NCBI GenBank assembly: GCA_016703005.1
Contig: JADJCX010000002.1
Location: forward strand, 186,001 to 250,000
Direction: 5' to 3'
DNA: 64,000 bases
DNA from: Flavobacteriales bacterium
GTDB lineage: Bacteria > Bacteroidota > Bacteroidia > Flavobacteriales_F > PHOS-HE28
Every line of letters starts with the position of its first letter. Positions within the stretch are counted from its first letter, which is position 1. Position numbers and translations under genes: made by a program. Of the stretch, positions 25,106-35,164 are shown piece after piece. Under the pieces are notes generated by a model. The model searched no databases and had not been told where the DNA came from. It saw only the letters and a list, made by a program, of their open reading frames with translations.

Positions 25106-26992
25106 ATGGATCAAAAGCACCCGAACGAGACCGGATCCGTTGACGCGGTGAAGGCGCAGCAGCGTGCCGCACTGCCGGTGATCAAACGGCTCATCAGCAA
25201 ACCGGTTGCGAGCGCACTGCACATGGCCTCCAAACGGAGGGAACAGCGCATGCCGATGGTGGGTTGGTTCGATCCCGGCCAGTTGTTGCGCACGGGCGTG
25301 AAAACACTGTTCTCGCTCATCGTCGGGGAGCGGAGCGATCGGCGTTTGATGCTCGCGTTGGCTTCCACCAGCACGGAGCCTTTCGTGCACACGCACTATT
25401 TCAAAGACGGTGAGGATGGGCCTGAACCTGACATTGCGCGTGAGCGCGATGAACTGTGGATCGACTTCATCTGCGACACCGGCGATGGATGGAACCCCAC
25501 CTACGCGATCGCCTACGCCGCAGCGCAGGATCAATTGAAGGTGGCCGATGGTAAAGGCGGAACCATCGACCTCCCACGCGGGGATGTGTTGCTGTTCGGA
25601 GGCGATGAAGTCTATCCCACGCCCAGTCGCGAGGAGTACCAACGGCGGTTGGTGATGCCGTTCACAAAGGCCTTCGGTGATGCAAAGCCCTTGGAGCAAC
25701 CGGTAGCCTATGCCATACCCGGCAACCACGATTGGTACGACGGCCTCAACGCCTTCTCGCGCCTGTTCTGTTCCGATGTCGGCGGCCGCGCGTTCGCCGG
25801 TTGGCGCACGCAGCAACAGCGCAGCTACTTCGCGTTGAAGTTGCCGGGCAACTGGTGGCTCCTGGGTAGCGATGGACAACTCCAGAGCGATCTGGATACC
25901 GGCCAGATCGAGTACTTCCGATCGGTGGCGGTAGGCATGAGCGCAGGAGACAAAGTGGTGCTGTGCCTCTCGCTTCCGGTGTGGACCTACGCGCACAAGT
26001 ACAGAACCATGGGCCGCGTGTTCGATGAAACGGATCTGATGTACTTGCGCGATCAGGTGTTCACCCCGTGCAATGTGGAAGTGAAACTTTACCTCACAGG
26101 CGATCTGCATCACTACCGGCGCCACGAAGAGGTGGGCCGTCATGCAGCAGCCGGCTCGCCGGTGCAGAAGATCACTGCCGGTGGTGGTGGTGCGTTCCTT
26201 CATCCTACCCATGAGGAAGACTTGTCCGTGATCACGGAGTCGGCGGAGGATGGGCAGGGTGCGGCGCGCACCTTCGCCGAGAAGAAGTGTTATCCCGATC
26301 CCGCCGTTTCATCGCGATTGGCATGGGGTAACCTGCTCTTCCTGTTCAAGAATCCGAAAGCCGGGATACTGCCTGCCATCCTGTACTTGATGACCGCATG
26401 GCTCGTTGGTGCATCGTACAACGGCAAGGTCGTATCGGACCCATGGCGCGCTTTTGAAGTCACGTTGCAACAGTTCGAAGCCCAACCGGGCATAGCGCTC
26501 TGGATGCTCGGGCTGTGGGCGGTATTCATTGCATTCACCGACACGCACTCCACGCTCTACCGGATCGTTGCAGGCACCCTGCACTGGGCGGTGCACTGGG
26601 TGGCGATCTTCTATATCGGTTGGGGTTCGTTCAACCTGTCCACACTGCTGTTGGGCGATACATTCGGTGGTGCAGTGCTCACGGCTGCCATGATCTTCGG
26701 CGGCGGTTGGATGGCGGGTTGCGTGATCCTTGGGCTCTATCTGCTGATCTCGATCAACGTGTTCGGCCGTCACAGCGAAGAGGCGTTCAGCGCCTTGCGC
26801 ATCGAAGACTTCAAGCACTTCCTGCGCATGCGGGTGGCTGCGGACGGTTCCTTGACCATCTACCCGATCAAAGTGGAAAAGGTGCCGCGCCAATGGCGTT
26901 TCTGGCGCAACGGCGATACGTCGCGCAGCGTGGTGCAGCCGGTCCCGCCCATCACCCCCGAACTCATCGAAGACCCCATCGTGCTCCGCTGA
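25106..26992 (+). CDS. Metallophosphoesterase with C-terminal membrane domain
   Basis: 628 residues. The N-terminal two thirds hold a calcineurin-like phosphoesterase core: DTGDGWNPT, GGDEVYPTPS, PGNHDWYDGL and LTGDLHHYRRHEE supply the metal ligands. The C-terminal third has about five hydrophobic segments (e.g. NPKAGILPAILYLMTAWLVGA, AVLTAAMIFGGGWMAG) and a basic tail. It is probably a membrane-bound enzyme with its catalytic domain on one face; the substrate is unknown. The frame is open upstream inside nadE, but the ATG after a promoter-like octamer is the clear start. Confidence 0.8.
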   Translation: MDQKHPNETGSVDAVKAQQRAALPVIKRLISKPVASALHMASKRREQRMPMVGWFDPGQLLRTGVKTLFSLIVGERSDRRLMLALASTSTEPFVHTHYFKDGEDGPEPDIARERDELWIDFICDTGDGWNPTYAIAYAAAQDQLKVADGKGGTIDLPRGDVLLFGGDEVYPTPSREEYQRRLVMPFTKAFGDAKPLEQPVAYAIPGNHDWYDGLNAFSRLFCSDVGGRAFAGWRTQQQRSYFALKLPGNWWLLGSDGQLQSDLDTGQIEYFRSVAVGMSAGDKVVLCLSLPVWTYAHKYRTMGRVFDETDLMYLRDQVFTPCNVEVKLYLTGDLHHYRRHEEVGRHAAAGSPVQKITAGGGGAFLHPTHEEDLSVITESAEDGQGAARTFAEKKCYPDPAVSSRLAWGNLLFLFKNPKAGILPAILYLMTAWLVGASYNGKVVSDPWRAFEVTLQQFEAQPGIALWMLGLWAVFIAFTDTHSTLYRIVAGTLHWAVHWVAIFYIGWGSFNLSTLLLGDTFGGAVLTAAMIFGGGWMAGCVILGLYLLISINVFGRHSEEAFSALRIEDFKHFLRMRVAADGSLTIYPIKVEKVPRQWRFWRNGDTSRSVVQPVPPITPELIEDPIVLR

Positions 26993-26993
26993 G

Positions 26994-27003
26994 CGACCGG
27001 TCG
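26994..27003. repeat. CGACCGGTCG palindrome between the phosphoesterase and a sigma factor gene
   Basis: The 10-mer starts one base after the phosphoesterase stop (12-bp palindrome GCGACCGGTCGC, 26993-27004), 56 bases before the sigma-factor GTG. Confidence 0.45.
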
Positions 27004-27058
27004 CGCACTCCGAGGTCACCTTTCGCCGTTCTGGTCATCAACCACCAAAGGCACCAAC

Positions 27059-27631
27059 GTGAGCGACCCTGAGATCCTCGCACTCATCCGACAAGGCAAG
27101 GACCACCAAGCCTTCGTGAAGCTCTATGCGCACCTGCCCATGGTGGAACGCATGGTGCGGCAGAACAGCGGCAGCAGGGCCGATGCGAAGGACATGTTCC
27201 AGGACGCGCTCATCATCTTCCACCGCAAGGCGAAGGGCGAAGACTTCGTGCTCACCTCCGCCATCGGCACCTTCCTCTACAGCGTGTGCCGCAACCTCTG
27301 GCGCGATGAATTGCGCCGCCGTGACAAGGCGCTGACGAAATGGGAAGTGGAAGACACCGCCGATGATCCCGCTGACCTCGGGGCACTGCTCGCGCAGGAG
27401 AGCGGCTTCAAGCTGGCGGAGAAAGCACTCACCTCTCTTGGGGACAAGTGCCTTGAGATCCTTCGTCGATTTTACATCGCCAAAGAGCCGTTGATGCACA
27501 TTGCAAAGTCGCTCGGTTTCGCCGGTGAAGGCGCAGCAAAGACACGGAAGTACAAATGCCTGGAGGAAGCCCGCAAGCGCTTCCGCCGTATGAACACATC
27601 GGCGCACGCCACGGAACCACAGCACGCATGA
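27059..27631 (+). CDS. ECF-type RNA polymerase sigma factor (second)
   Basis: 190 residues from a GTG start. Region 2 at about 15-90 (AKDMFQDALIIFHRKAKGEDF, SAIGTFLYSVCRNLWRDELRRR) and region 4 at about 125-175 (LGDKCLEILRRFYIAKEPLMHIAKSLGF) are clear. Its TGA overlaps the ATG of the next gene, an anti-sigma protein with a TonB C-terminal domain, so the pair forms one unit. The sequence TCACCTTTCGCC about 40 bases upstream is a possible promoter. Confidence 0.87.
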   Translation: MSDPEILALIRQGKDHQAFVKLYAHLPMVERMVRQNSGSRADAKDMFQDALIIFHRKAKGEDFVLTSAIGTFLYSVCRNLWRDELRRRDKALTKWEVEDTADDPADLGALLAQESGFKLAEKALTSLGDKCLEILRRFYIAKEPLMHIAKSLGFAGEGAAKTRKYKCLEEARKRFRRMNTSAHATEPQHA

Positions 27632-28574
27632 GAGACGAACTACACCTGTTGGAGCTGGCCGATCGGTACTTGGATGGTGCAATGGGGCTGACGAGCGCAG
27701 CGCGTTCGAAGGCCGCATGGCCGCCAGCCACGAGCTGCGCGATGTGGTGAACGACCAGCGCGCGTTGCGCGAAGGGATGCACCGTGTGGACCTTCGGATG
27801 TCGGCAGCCAAGGCCTATACCAGCTATCGTTTCGGGAATTGGTGGCCGTGGGTCGCGGGCAGCACAGTGATCGTTGCACTGGGTATTGCCGGTGCACTAT
27901 TGCTGTCACATGAGGAGGTGCATACCGTTCAAGTTGCCAACGTGGTAGACCCCATTGCTTTGCCACAGGATACCATCCGTGAAGCGCGGGCGCCCGACAG
28001 TGCATCAGTGGATCGTGCCACCCACTCCCGCACCCATGCCGAACCGCTGGTCGATACCGTGTACGTCGCCACCGTGAACGGCAAGCGCGTGAGTTGGGAC
28101 AGCATACCGAAAGGGGCCGTGATCGTTGAGCAACGCGCGGAGGCGAGCCAAGAGGCGATGATCACAACAGCGGATGGGGGTGACCTGCGTCCGTTGACGA
28201 AGCAGGAGATCGCCGAGCGGCTGGACAGTGTTGTGCTGCTCGGTCAACCGGCCGGTGCGGCGGTTACCAGCACCACCACGGAACCCATGTTCAAAGGCGG
28301 TTGGGACGCCATGCACCGCTACCTGCAAGTGAACATCCGCCCCATCGCCAAGAGCGATGCGAGCGGAACGGTGATCGTCGATTTCCTGGTGGATGAGCTG
28401 GGCCGCATCAGCGACGTGCAGTTGAAACAATCTCTCAGCGAAGCCCACGACAAGGAGGCCATGCGCGTGATCAAGGGCATGCCCAAATGGCTGCCGTGCA
28501 AAACCAACGGGAAACCTGCGCGGTGCCGCATGACGGTGCCATTGATGTTCGGGGAAAGACTGAGGGATAAGTGA
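27628..28574 (+). CDS. Anti-sigma-like membrane protein with TonB C-terminal domain (one frameshift)
   Basis: The ATG at 27628 gives MRDELHLLELADRYLDGAM, a typical Bacteroidota anti-sigma N-terminus. The frame then needs one base restored in the GGGG run near 27686 to continue GADERSAFEGRMAASHELRDVV. Next come a membrane helix (about WWPWVAGSTVIVALGIAGALLL), a spacer with VDTVYVATVNGKRVSWDSIPKGAVI, and a TonB C-terminal domain (PMFKGGWDAMHRYLQVNIRP ... GRISDVQLKQS ... MPKWLPCKTNGKP). The protein would tie sigma release to a periplasmic TonB-type module. From 27717 the frame is unbroken to 28574. Confidence 0.75.
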
Positions 28575-28626
28575 CCTGCGCACACCAAGCTGCGCGACTT
28601 CCACAACATCCGCACTGGTCGGTCCG

Positions 28627-29718
28627 CTACTGACCGAACCACCGCATAGCGGCATCCACCGGCTTCACGCGGGCCTTGAAGCGATAGGTGATGAACAGGC
28701 GGTAATTGCCCACGTTCCAAGCGTACTGTGCGCCCGGCGTCAGGTTCGTGATGCTCTGCTCGTTCACGTACTGCACGCCAACATAGGTGCGGGCGCTGTT
28801 GTATCCCATCGCTACCCGTGCCTGCGTCCGCACGGCCAGGCTCCAGTCATCGCGCAGCTTATCACCCTCTTCGCTCGGAGTGGTCGACCGACTGTAGGCC
28901 AAGCCCAGCCCACCGGAAGTGGAGAGTGAAAAGAACACGTGCTTCGCGATCACGAACGTGTGCGCGTAGCCGAACAGCCCGCCGACCTCGAACTGGTCGA
29001 TGCGACGGAAACGGAGCGCAGGCGAGAACAGACTGTCCACGGCGACCGGGATCGTTGAATGATCGGCGCGCAACCCTTGGTACACCACGTTGCCACCCAG
29101 CAACATGGATCCCGCGCTGCGTTTCTGCCACGCATCCTGGTTGAAGGCCGCCCGGTAGCTGAACCGCTTGTTCCCGAAGATGTGCATCACGCTCACCCCC
29201 AGGTTCCGTTGACGCATGTCGGGCCGCAATCGCTCGTCGTCCATGATCCGCAGGTACGTACTGTCCTGCGCGGCCGATCCCGGGTAACTGAGCCGATCGA
29301 TGTAGTACCCGCGATAGCTCTGGGCGAACAGGTTGATCACCCAGCGCCTGCCGTAGATGTTGGCCTGCCCATCGAAGTAGCGCGTCTTGCCGCGCAGGCT
29401 GTCGTCGCTGTTCAGGAACGGGAAGCCGATGCCGATGTTGAGCGTCAGTGCCCGGTAGCTCGCACCCAGCCCCAAGTTCGTGCGGGTGTTGGGACGGTAC
29501 TCCACATTGCTGCCGATGTCCTGATCGCGCATGTTCATCGCGTTGAACTTGCTGCTCACATAGAACCGCGTGGTGAGCATGTGCGTGCAGTCGATGACGT
29601 ACGCGCTATCGAAACCGCCGTTGCCGGGGGGCATGCGCAAGGTGTCCTGCGCAGCACTGTTCAAAGGGGCCAGCACAACCGCCAGCGCAACGGCAGGGAA
29701 TACAGAGAGCGTCCGCAT
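28627..29718 (-). CDS. DUF4421 family outer membrane protein
   Basis: 363 residues from ATG 29718: signal peptide ending NSAAQD, then a barrel-type sequence with the DUF4421 pattern (SAYVIDCTHMLTTRFYVSSKFNAM, YRPNTRTNLGLGASYRALTLNIGIGFPFLN). The family is restricted to Bacteroidota, and its function is unknown. It converges with the TonB/anti-sigma gene and lies downstream of the coiled-coil protein gene on the same strand, 85 bases apart. Confidence 0.78.
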   Translation of the reverse strand: MRTLSVFPAVALAVVLAPLNSAAQDTLRMPPGNGGFDSAYVIDCTHMLTTRFYVSSKFNAMNMRDQDIGSNVEYRPNTRTNLGLGASYRALTLNIGIGFPFLNSDDSLRGKTRYFDGQANIYGRRWVINLFAQSYRGYYIDRLSYPGSAAQDSTYLRIMDDERLRPDMRQRNLGVSVMHIFGNKRFSYRAAFNQDAWQKRSAGSMLLGGNVVYQGLRADHSTIPVAVDSLFSPALRFRRIDQFEVGGLFGYAHTFVIAKHVFFSLSTSGGLGLAYSRSTTPSEEGDKLRDDWSLAVRTQARVAMGYNSARTYVGVQYVNEQSITNLTPGAQYAWNVGNYRLFITYRFKARVKPVDAAMRWFGQ

Positions 29719-29803
29719 CAGCTCATGCACCACGGCCGCTCGCGACCCTGACTTCCGTTGTACACCACCACATACCGCTGACCGCCCCGGCGAACATCGT
29801 GCC

Positions 29804-30733
29804 TCATCGCACGGCCTCCAGTTTCCGTTTCAGCGCCTCCAACTCGCTGATCGCTTTTTCCTTCGCCTTCTGGTATTCGATCTGGTCCTTCTCGGCATCG
29901 GGCACATCGTCCTGCCGCTTGTTCGCATCCTTCTGTGCGCGCTGTTCATCCTTCAGTTCCCTGCTCATGCGCTCCTGCAGGTCGGCCAGTTCCGCTTGAG
30001 CCTTGGTCAGTCGCCGCAGGTCGTCGGCGTCGCCGCTCTTGTTGTAGCGCTTCTGCAGCTTCACCACTTCCTGCTGCTGCTCGGCCTGCTTGTCGCCCAC
30101 TTTGCTCTTGTCCCGTTTGGCATCCTCCAGATCGTCGTTCGCGTTGGCCGCTTTGCGCTCCGCCTGTGCTTGGTCCTTCTGCGCACCTGCCAGCTTGTCG
30201 GCGTACCGGTCCACCACCTTCTGCTGCTCATCCACCTGCGGCTGTATCACCGCGCGGTTCAAGCGCACCGCCAATTCGTGCATCACCTTTTCCACATCGC
30301 CGGTGGTTTCCAGCGGGGTACTGTCGTTCGCGCAGAACGCCAGCGTCAGCCGTGCGGGTCCGCGTTTGGCGCCATCGGTGGCATGGGCCAGCACCAGTAT
30401 GGGCGCCGAGGAAAGGGCCGGCACCAGCACATGCAACGCCTTGGTGGGTTTGCTGCCGCTGAAGTCGGCGCCGTATGGTTTGTACTCCTTCTTCCACAGA
30501 TCCAGCGCGTCTTTGCCATCGGCTTCGTACACCGGTATGCTATGCCCGGCCAACGACCACTTGCCGTTGCTGATGGTGCCGGGTTCCACGCGCAGTTCGC
30601 CCGTCCAGTTCAACGTGTAACCGCTCTCGGTGCGGTCTTGGGCGTGCACGGATGTCATGAGGCACAACAACACGATACTTAGGCCCAAGACCGCAGGCCT
30701 ACGGAAGTGGACGAGGGAGTGCGTAGAGTTCAT
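29804..30733 (-). CDS. Exported coiled-coil protein, function unknown
   Basis: 309 residues: signal peptide ending SVHAQ, a globular beta-type region over about 32-165, then a long Lys/Glu/Ala/Gln coiled coil from about 170 to the end (DEQQKVVDRYADKLAGAQKDQAQAE...). No conserved family recognised. It is probably periplasmic or outer-membrane associated, and its length and heptad character suggest a scaffold. It is divergent from the propeller gene, separated by 239 bases. Confidence 0.65.
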   Translation of the reverse strand: MNSTHSLVHFRRPAVLGLSIVLLCLMTSVHAQDRTESGYTLNWTGELRVEPGTISNGKWSLAGHSIPVYEADGKDALDLWKKEYKPYGADFSGSKPTKALHVLVPALSSAPILVLAHATDGAKRGPARLTLAFCANDSTPLETTGDVEKVMHELAVRLNRAVIQPQVDEQQKVVDRYADKLAGAQKDQAQAERKAANANDDLEDAKRDKSKVGDKQAEQQQEVVKLQKRYNKSGDADDLRRLTKAQAELADLQERMSRELKDEQRAQKDANKRQDDVPDAEKDQIEYQKAKEKAISELEALKRKLEAVR

Positions 30734-30972
30734 CGGTCGCTCGTATCAAGCATTAGCATTGGATCCCGAAAACCTTGCTCCACTGCCGCGTCCGGTGGAG
30801 GTCGGTACGGCTTGGCAAGGTTCGAAAGTACCGTGTGAACAGGGTCGTGCCGGCGTCCGCATCGTGGACTTTTGACATGGGAATGTGCGCCATACGCCGA
30901 ACTGGGCACTATGCCCTTTTGCCGGGCATGAACCCTGCGTGCGGATCTTCCCGACATTCGGCACTGCGCAGC

Positions 30973-33283
30973 ATGAACACACGTTCTACCCCTACACGTG
31001 TGGTGGCCACTGCCACTGGTGCCTTGGTGCGCGCCTGCGTGTTCGCCTGTTGCCTGTTGCAGCCGTGCTGGGTGCTGGCCCAGCACCGCTGGCATGTGGA
31101 GCAGTACACCGCCGCCAACGGACTTCCGCAGAACAGCGTGCGCTCCATGGCGTTCGATACTAGCGGTTACCTGTGGCTTACGAGCGAAGGTGGCTTGGTG
31201 CGGTTCGATGGGCTCCGCTTCAAGGTGTTCTCCACCAGCACCGATAGTGCGATACTGGAGGACCGGATGGGCCACCTGTTCCGCAGTGCGGCCGGTGAGC
31301 TGTTGGTAATGGATGTATTGGCCAGCTTGTACCGCATTGAAGAGAACGGTCCGCGCCGCTTGGTCGATGGGCGCAGCTTCAGCAAGCGACCGCACAAGAT
31401 CGCCGGTGTGTTGCCGTCGGTGGGTGCCTTCCGCACCATCGTGGCGGATGCCTTGTCCGATCCCGCACTGGCGAACTGGGCGCGGTGGGAGGACCAGTTG
31501 CTTGCCGCCGATAGTGTCCAATGGGCGGTGCTGGGGCCCGACGGCCTCCGCTTCCATAGCGGTGCCAACGCGGTGGGGACGATCGCCGTTGCAGCGGACC
31601 ACCACATGGACTTCATGCTCGATGGCGCTATTCATGTGCTGGACCGCCAGGGGATGTTGTACCGACGGATCGTGGCACGCGCGCGCTATCGCCGGTAACC
31701 ATGGATGGCGGGCCGCATCCTTCGGCCATACAACGCTTCTTCTGGAACCCGGTGCAGGATGCGGTGTATGCATTGTCGGCGGATACGTTGTGGCAACTCG
31801 TCCCGCGCGCGCCGGGCCGCATCGCGTTCGTTCCGATCATCACCGGGTTGCCGGTAGGAACATCGGTATTGGCCGTAGCGGTATCGCCGGAGGGCGACAA
31901 CGTATTCGTCGGCACCGGCAACAAGGGTCTGTACCGGTATCACCGCATGGAGCAGCAGGGTACTGACACAGGATGGATGGGAGGCGGATGCCGATGGCTT
32001 CCGGCGCGATCCATGCTACCCGGCCAACAGGAAGGCGTTGCCATGCACCTTGATCCGCAGGGCCGCATCTGGACCTCGCGACTGGACTCGGTATGGATCA
32101 TCGAACGTTCGAGCGGCCGGATCGTGCGCGAGTTCATTACGCCCTCGGGCCTCGTTACCGCGTATCTGCAGGAGGGCGATACCACATGGGTAGCCGGTAT
32201 CGCAGGCGTGGTGGCCTACGTCAACGAAGCACCGGTGGTCGTGTACCGCCGTACCGCCGCCGACTTCCACGAGCAGGTCTTCGCCTTGCAACGCGCACCC
32301 AACGGTTCGTTGTGGTTGGCTACGGGCAAGGGTGTCTTCAGCGTCGATGCGTCCACCGGAACGGTATCGCCTGTCCCGGGCTTGCAGGAGATCTTCGTGC
32401 GTGCGCTGCACCGCGAGGGCGACAGGATGTTCGTGGGTACCTATGGTCAGGGTGCTTTCGCTGCCATCGGCGAACGCATCGTTCCCTTTCCGCTCGATCC
32501 GCGGCGTGATCTCTCGCATGTGCATGCCTTCGTACGCGACCTGAACGGCTGGCTATGGCTACCCACCAACCGCGGATTGTTCCGCGTGGAGGGCAGTGCG
32601 GTGGAACGCTACCTGCAGGACACCACGGCGGTTTTCCAGTACGCCTTCCATGGCCCCCGATCGGGCGTGAGCACATTGGAGTTCAACGGTGGGTGCAGTC
32701 CTACCCATGCCCGGTTGGAGGATGGCCATCTGGTGTTGCCGACGATCGATGGCCTGGTATGGTTCCATCCGGACCACGTTCACGATCCGTGGCCGCGTGG
32801 AAGGGTGCGCGTGGATGCGCTCCGCGTGAACGGTGTTGCCATGGATCGCTCGAAGCGACTGGCACCGTTGGACACCGATGCTGCGATCGACTTGGAGGTA
32901 AGCATTCCGTTCTGGGGCGATGTGCGCAACCTGCAGCTTCAATACCGCTTCACGGGTTGGACCAGGATCCGTTGCCCGTGCCCGATAACGGCTATATCCA
33001 AGCGGTGCGGCTGCCGGCGGGGCGCTACACCTTGCAAGTGATGCTGCCCGGTGCCGATGGCGGCGCACAGGACCTCCTGCACTTCGAAGTGTTGGCGCCG
33101 TGGTACTTGCGCTGGTGGTCGATCACGTTGGCCGCGGCATTGCTGGTGCTCATCGGCCTGTTGCTGAACCGTCAGCGCTTTGCACGGGTGCTGCGCCGCA
33201 AGGAGGAACTGGAGCGGATATTGGGCGAGCGGGCTGCACGGATCCCCAAAGGAGAAGACGGCAATACGTCAGCGGTACGCTAG
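30973..33283 (+). pseudogene. Two-component-type beta-propeller sensor, two frameshifts, no kinase domain
   Basis: Start at ATG 30973: signal peptide ending VLAQHRWHVEQYTA, then repeated propeller blades (GLPQNSVRSMAFDTSGYLWLTSEGGLVRFDG). A stop at 31696 is bypassed by one missing base in the CGCGCGC tract near 31683, after which the frame reads LSPVTMDGGPHPSAIQRFFW and continues to 33041. A second lost base near 32958 leads to DQDPLPVPDNGY, a Y_Y_Y domain (about 32960-33085), a membrane helix (WWSITLAAALLVLIGLLL) and a short coil ending at 33283. Family members normally continue into a histidine kinase; here none follows, and the stop overlaps the convergent barrel gene. Confidence 0.72.
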
Positions 33284-34008
33284 TACAGCGAAGCCTCCTT
33301 GTCCCGTTCCGCCGGTGGGGTCAGGTTGTAGTTCTCTTTCTGGAACAACTTGAAGCCGAGCGACACATAGAGGATGTTCGACCGGAAACCGTTGTAGGGT
33401 TTGTATTCCACACCGTTCCTGTTCTCGGTGAAGTCCTCGTTGTGGAAATTCGTGATGTAGTACTTGAATTTGATGCAGGTGCCTTTTGGCAGTTGGTAGC
33501 CCAGCATTACAGTGTGGAAGAGCGGCTCGTTGCGATCGCTGAACCACACATTGAACTTGTCCTCCTTCTTCTCGTTCTCGAAACGTTTCTCCTTGTAGTT
33601 GAACGGTAGTTCCAATTCGTAGCCCACGAACAACAGGCCCTTGCCCATGGTGCCCACCTTGAAACCGACGGGCAACCCCAAGCTGTACGTGCGGAACTTG
33701 TAGCGCAAAGTGGTGTCCGGCACATCGTAGATGAACCCGACGTTGCGCAGTGACAGTCCCACGAAGAACCCGAAGTGCTCATTGAGGTCATAGTTCGCCA
33801 CGCGCTGCAGGTTGAAGAACGGCGAGAACCGCGGGATGGAGCCCTTGTCGTCACCCTTCACATCGAGCAGCGCGTAAGAGAGGATCCACTCACCGCCGGA
33901 AGCGAAGTACCATGTGTGCGGCGCAGGAGCCGCGGGCGCACTTTGCTGCGCATGAACAGGAGCAATTGCACAGACGAAAAGCGCGATGACGATGGTGGAA
34001 AGCCTCAT
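33280..34008 (-). CDS. Small outer membrane beta-barrel protein
   Basis: 242 residues from ATG 34008: signal peptide ending PVHAQQ, Ala/Pro linker, then beta-strands with alternating aromatic residues (GFFVGLSLRNVGFIY, GLPVGFKVGTMGKGLLFVGYELELPF) and a C-terminal strand ILYVSLGFKLF. It resembles PorT/OmpW-style small barrels; no specific family claimed. Overlaps the end of the propeller gene by 4 bases, tail to tail. The longer upstream frame (to 34185) is rejected because the signal peptide begins at 34008. Confidence 0.7.
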   Translation of the reverse strand: MRLSTIVIALFVCAIAPVHAQQSAPAAPAPHTWYFASGGEWILSYALLDVKGDDKGSIPRFSPFFNLQRVANYDLNEHFGFFVGLSLRNVGFIYDVPDTTLRYKFRTYSLGLPVGFKVGTMGKGLLFVGYELELPFNYKEKRFENEKKEDKFNVWFSDRNEPLFHTVMLGYQLPKGTCIKFKYYITNFHNEDFTENRNGVEYKPYNGFRSNILYVSLGFKLFQKENYNLTPPAERDKEASLY

Positions 34009-34129
34009 GTGGATGTGATCACACGAAGGACGGGAATAATCCCTGTGATCATTCACCGCTGGGGCAAGACCGCACGAGTATACCAATCTTGTGCAATGGG
34101 CAAGTATGATGTAATAGGAGAAGAGTGGC

Positions 34130-35164
34130 TCACCCGATCGTCCATGTATGCTCGCCCTTGAGCAGCGCATCCAGATCACCGGCACCTTTCTTCTCCTTCG
34201 CCAGCGCCACTTGCGCGGTCAGCTTGGCTTCGTGTGTGGGCCGGTCGTTCACGTAGAACACACCGAAGGGCCGTGGCATCGCACCTTCCAAGCGCGGGTC
34301 GTCGAAGAGACGCACGAGGATGCTGGCCTTATACGGATCACGCTCATCGTGGATCCACAGGTCATCGAGACTTGTCCCGCCAGCGTAAGTGTCGACGATC
34401 ACGGGTGTCATGCCGTTCAGCTTGATGCCACGCGTGCCGTTGGCGAAGGTCAGCGGTTTGCCTTGCTCAACGAAAATCGTGTTCAGCGGCTTGCTGGCTT
34501 TCTCCGTGAAGACCTCGAAAGCACCGTCGTTGAACACGTTGCAGTTCTGGTAGATCTCCACGAGCGATGTCCCACGATGCGCATCGGCGCGGGCGAGCAC
34601 TTCGCGCATGTGCTTCGGGTCGCGGTCCATGCTGCGCGCAATGAAGGTGCCGTCAGCGCCCTTCACCAGCGCAAGCGGATTGAAGGGATGGTCGGTGCTG
34701 CCCATCGGCGTGCTGCGCGTTACAGAGCCTTCCGGACTTGTCGGGGAATACTGGCCTTTTGTTAGGCCGTAGATCTCGTTGTTGAAGAGCAGCACGTTCA
34801 CGTCAACGTTGCGGCGCAACAGGTGTATGAAGTGGTTGCCGCCGATGCTCAACGCATCGCCATCACCGGTGATCATCCAAACGCTCAACTCGGGGCGCAC
34901 GCTGCGCAGGCCGCTTACGATCGCCGGCGCGCGGCCGTGGATGCCGTGCAGGCCATACGTATCCAAGTAGTAGGGGAAGCGCGAAGAGCAACCGATGCCG
35001 CTGATGAACACCACATCTTCCTTCTTCTTGCCGCTCTGTTCGAGCAGCGTCTGCACCTGTTTCAGGATGCTGTAGTCGCCGCAGCCGGGACACCAACGGA
35101 TCTCCTGGTCGCTGCTGAAATCCACTTTCGCGGGTGGTGCTATGGTGCCGTTCGTCGTGCTCAT
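34130..35164 (-). CDS. korB: 2-oxoglutarate:ferredoxin oxidoreductase subunit beta
   Basis: 344 residues with CPGCGDY at 25-31 (Cys ligand region), the thiamine-diphosphate motif GDGDALSIGGNH near 96-107, and NNEIYGLTKGQYSPTS. It pairs with the alpha subunit to oxidise a 2-oxoacid, reducing ferredoxin. Sequence features fit the KorB/PorB family used for 2-oxoglutarate in Bacteroidota. Its ATG overlaps the end of korA (35161), indicating coupling. No lesions here, in contrast to korA. Confidence 0.92.
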   Translation of the reverse strand: MSTTNGTIAPPAKVDFSSDQEIRWCPGCGDYSILKQVQTLLEQSGKKKEDVVFISGIGCSSRFPYYLDTYGLHGIHGRAPAIVSGLRSVRPELSVWMITGDGDALSIGGNHFIHLLRRNVDVNVLLFNNEIYGLTKGQYSPTSPEGSVTRSTPMGSTDHPFNPLALVKGADGTFIARSMDRDPKHMREVLARADAHRGTSLVEIYQNCNVFNDGAFEVFTEKASKPLNTIFVEQGKPLTFANGTRGIKLNGMTPVIVDTYAGGTSLDDLWIHDERDPYKASILVRLFDDPRLEGAMPRPFGVFYVNDRPTHEAKLTAQVALAKEKKGAGDLDALLKGEHTWTIG

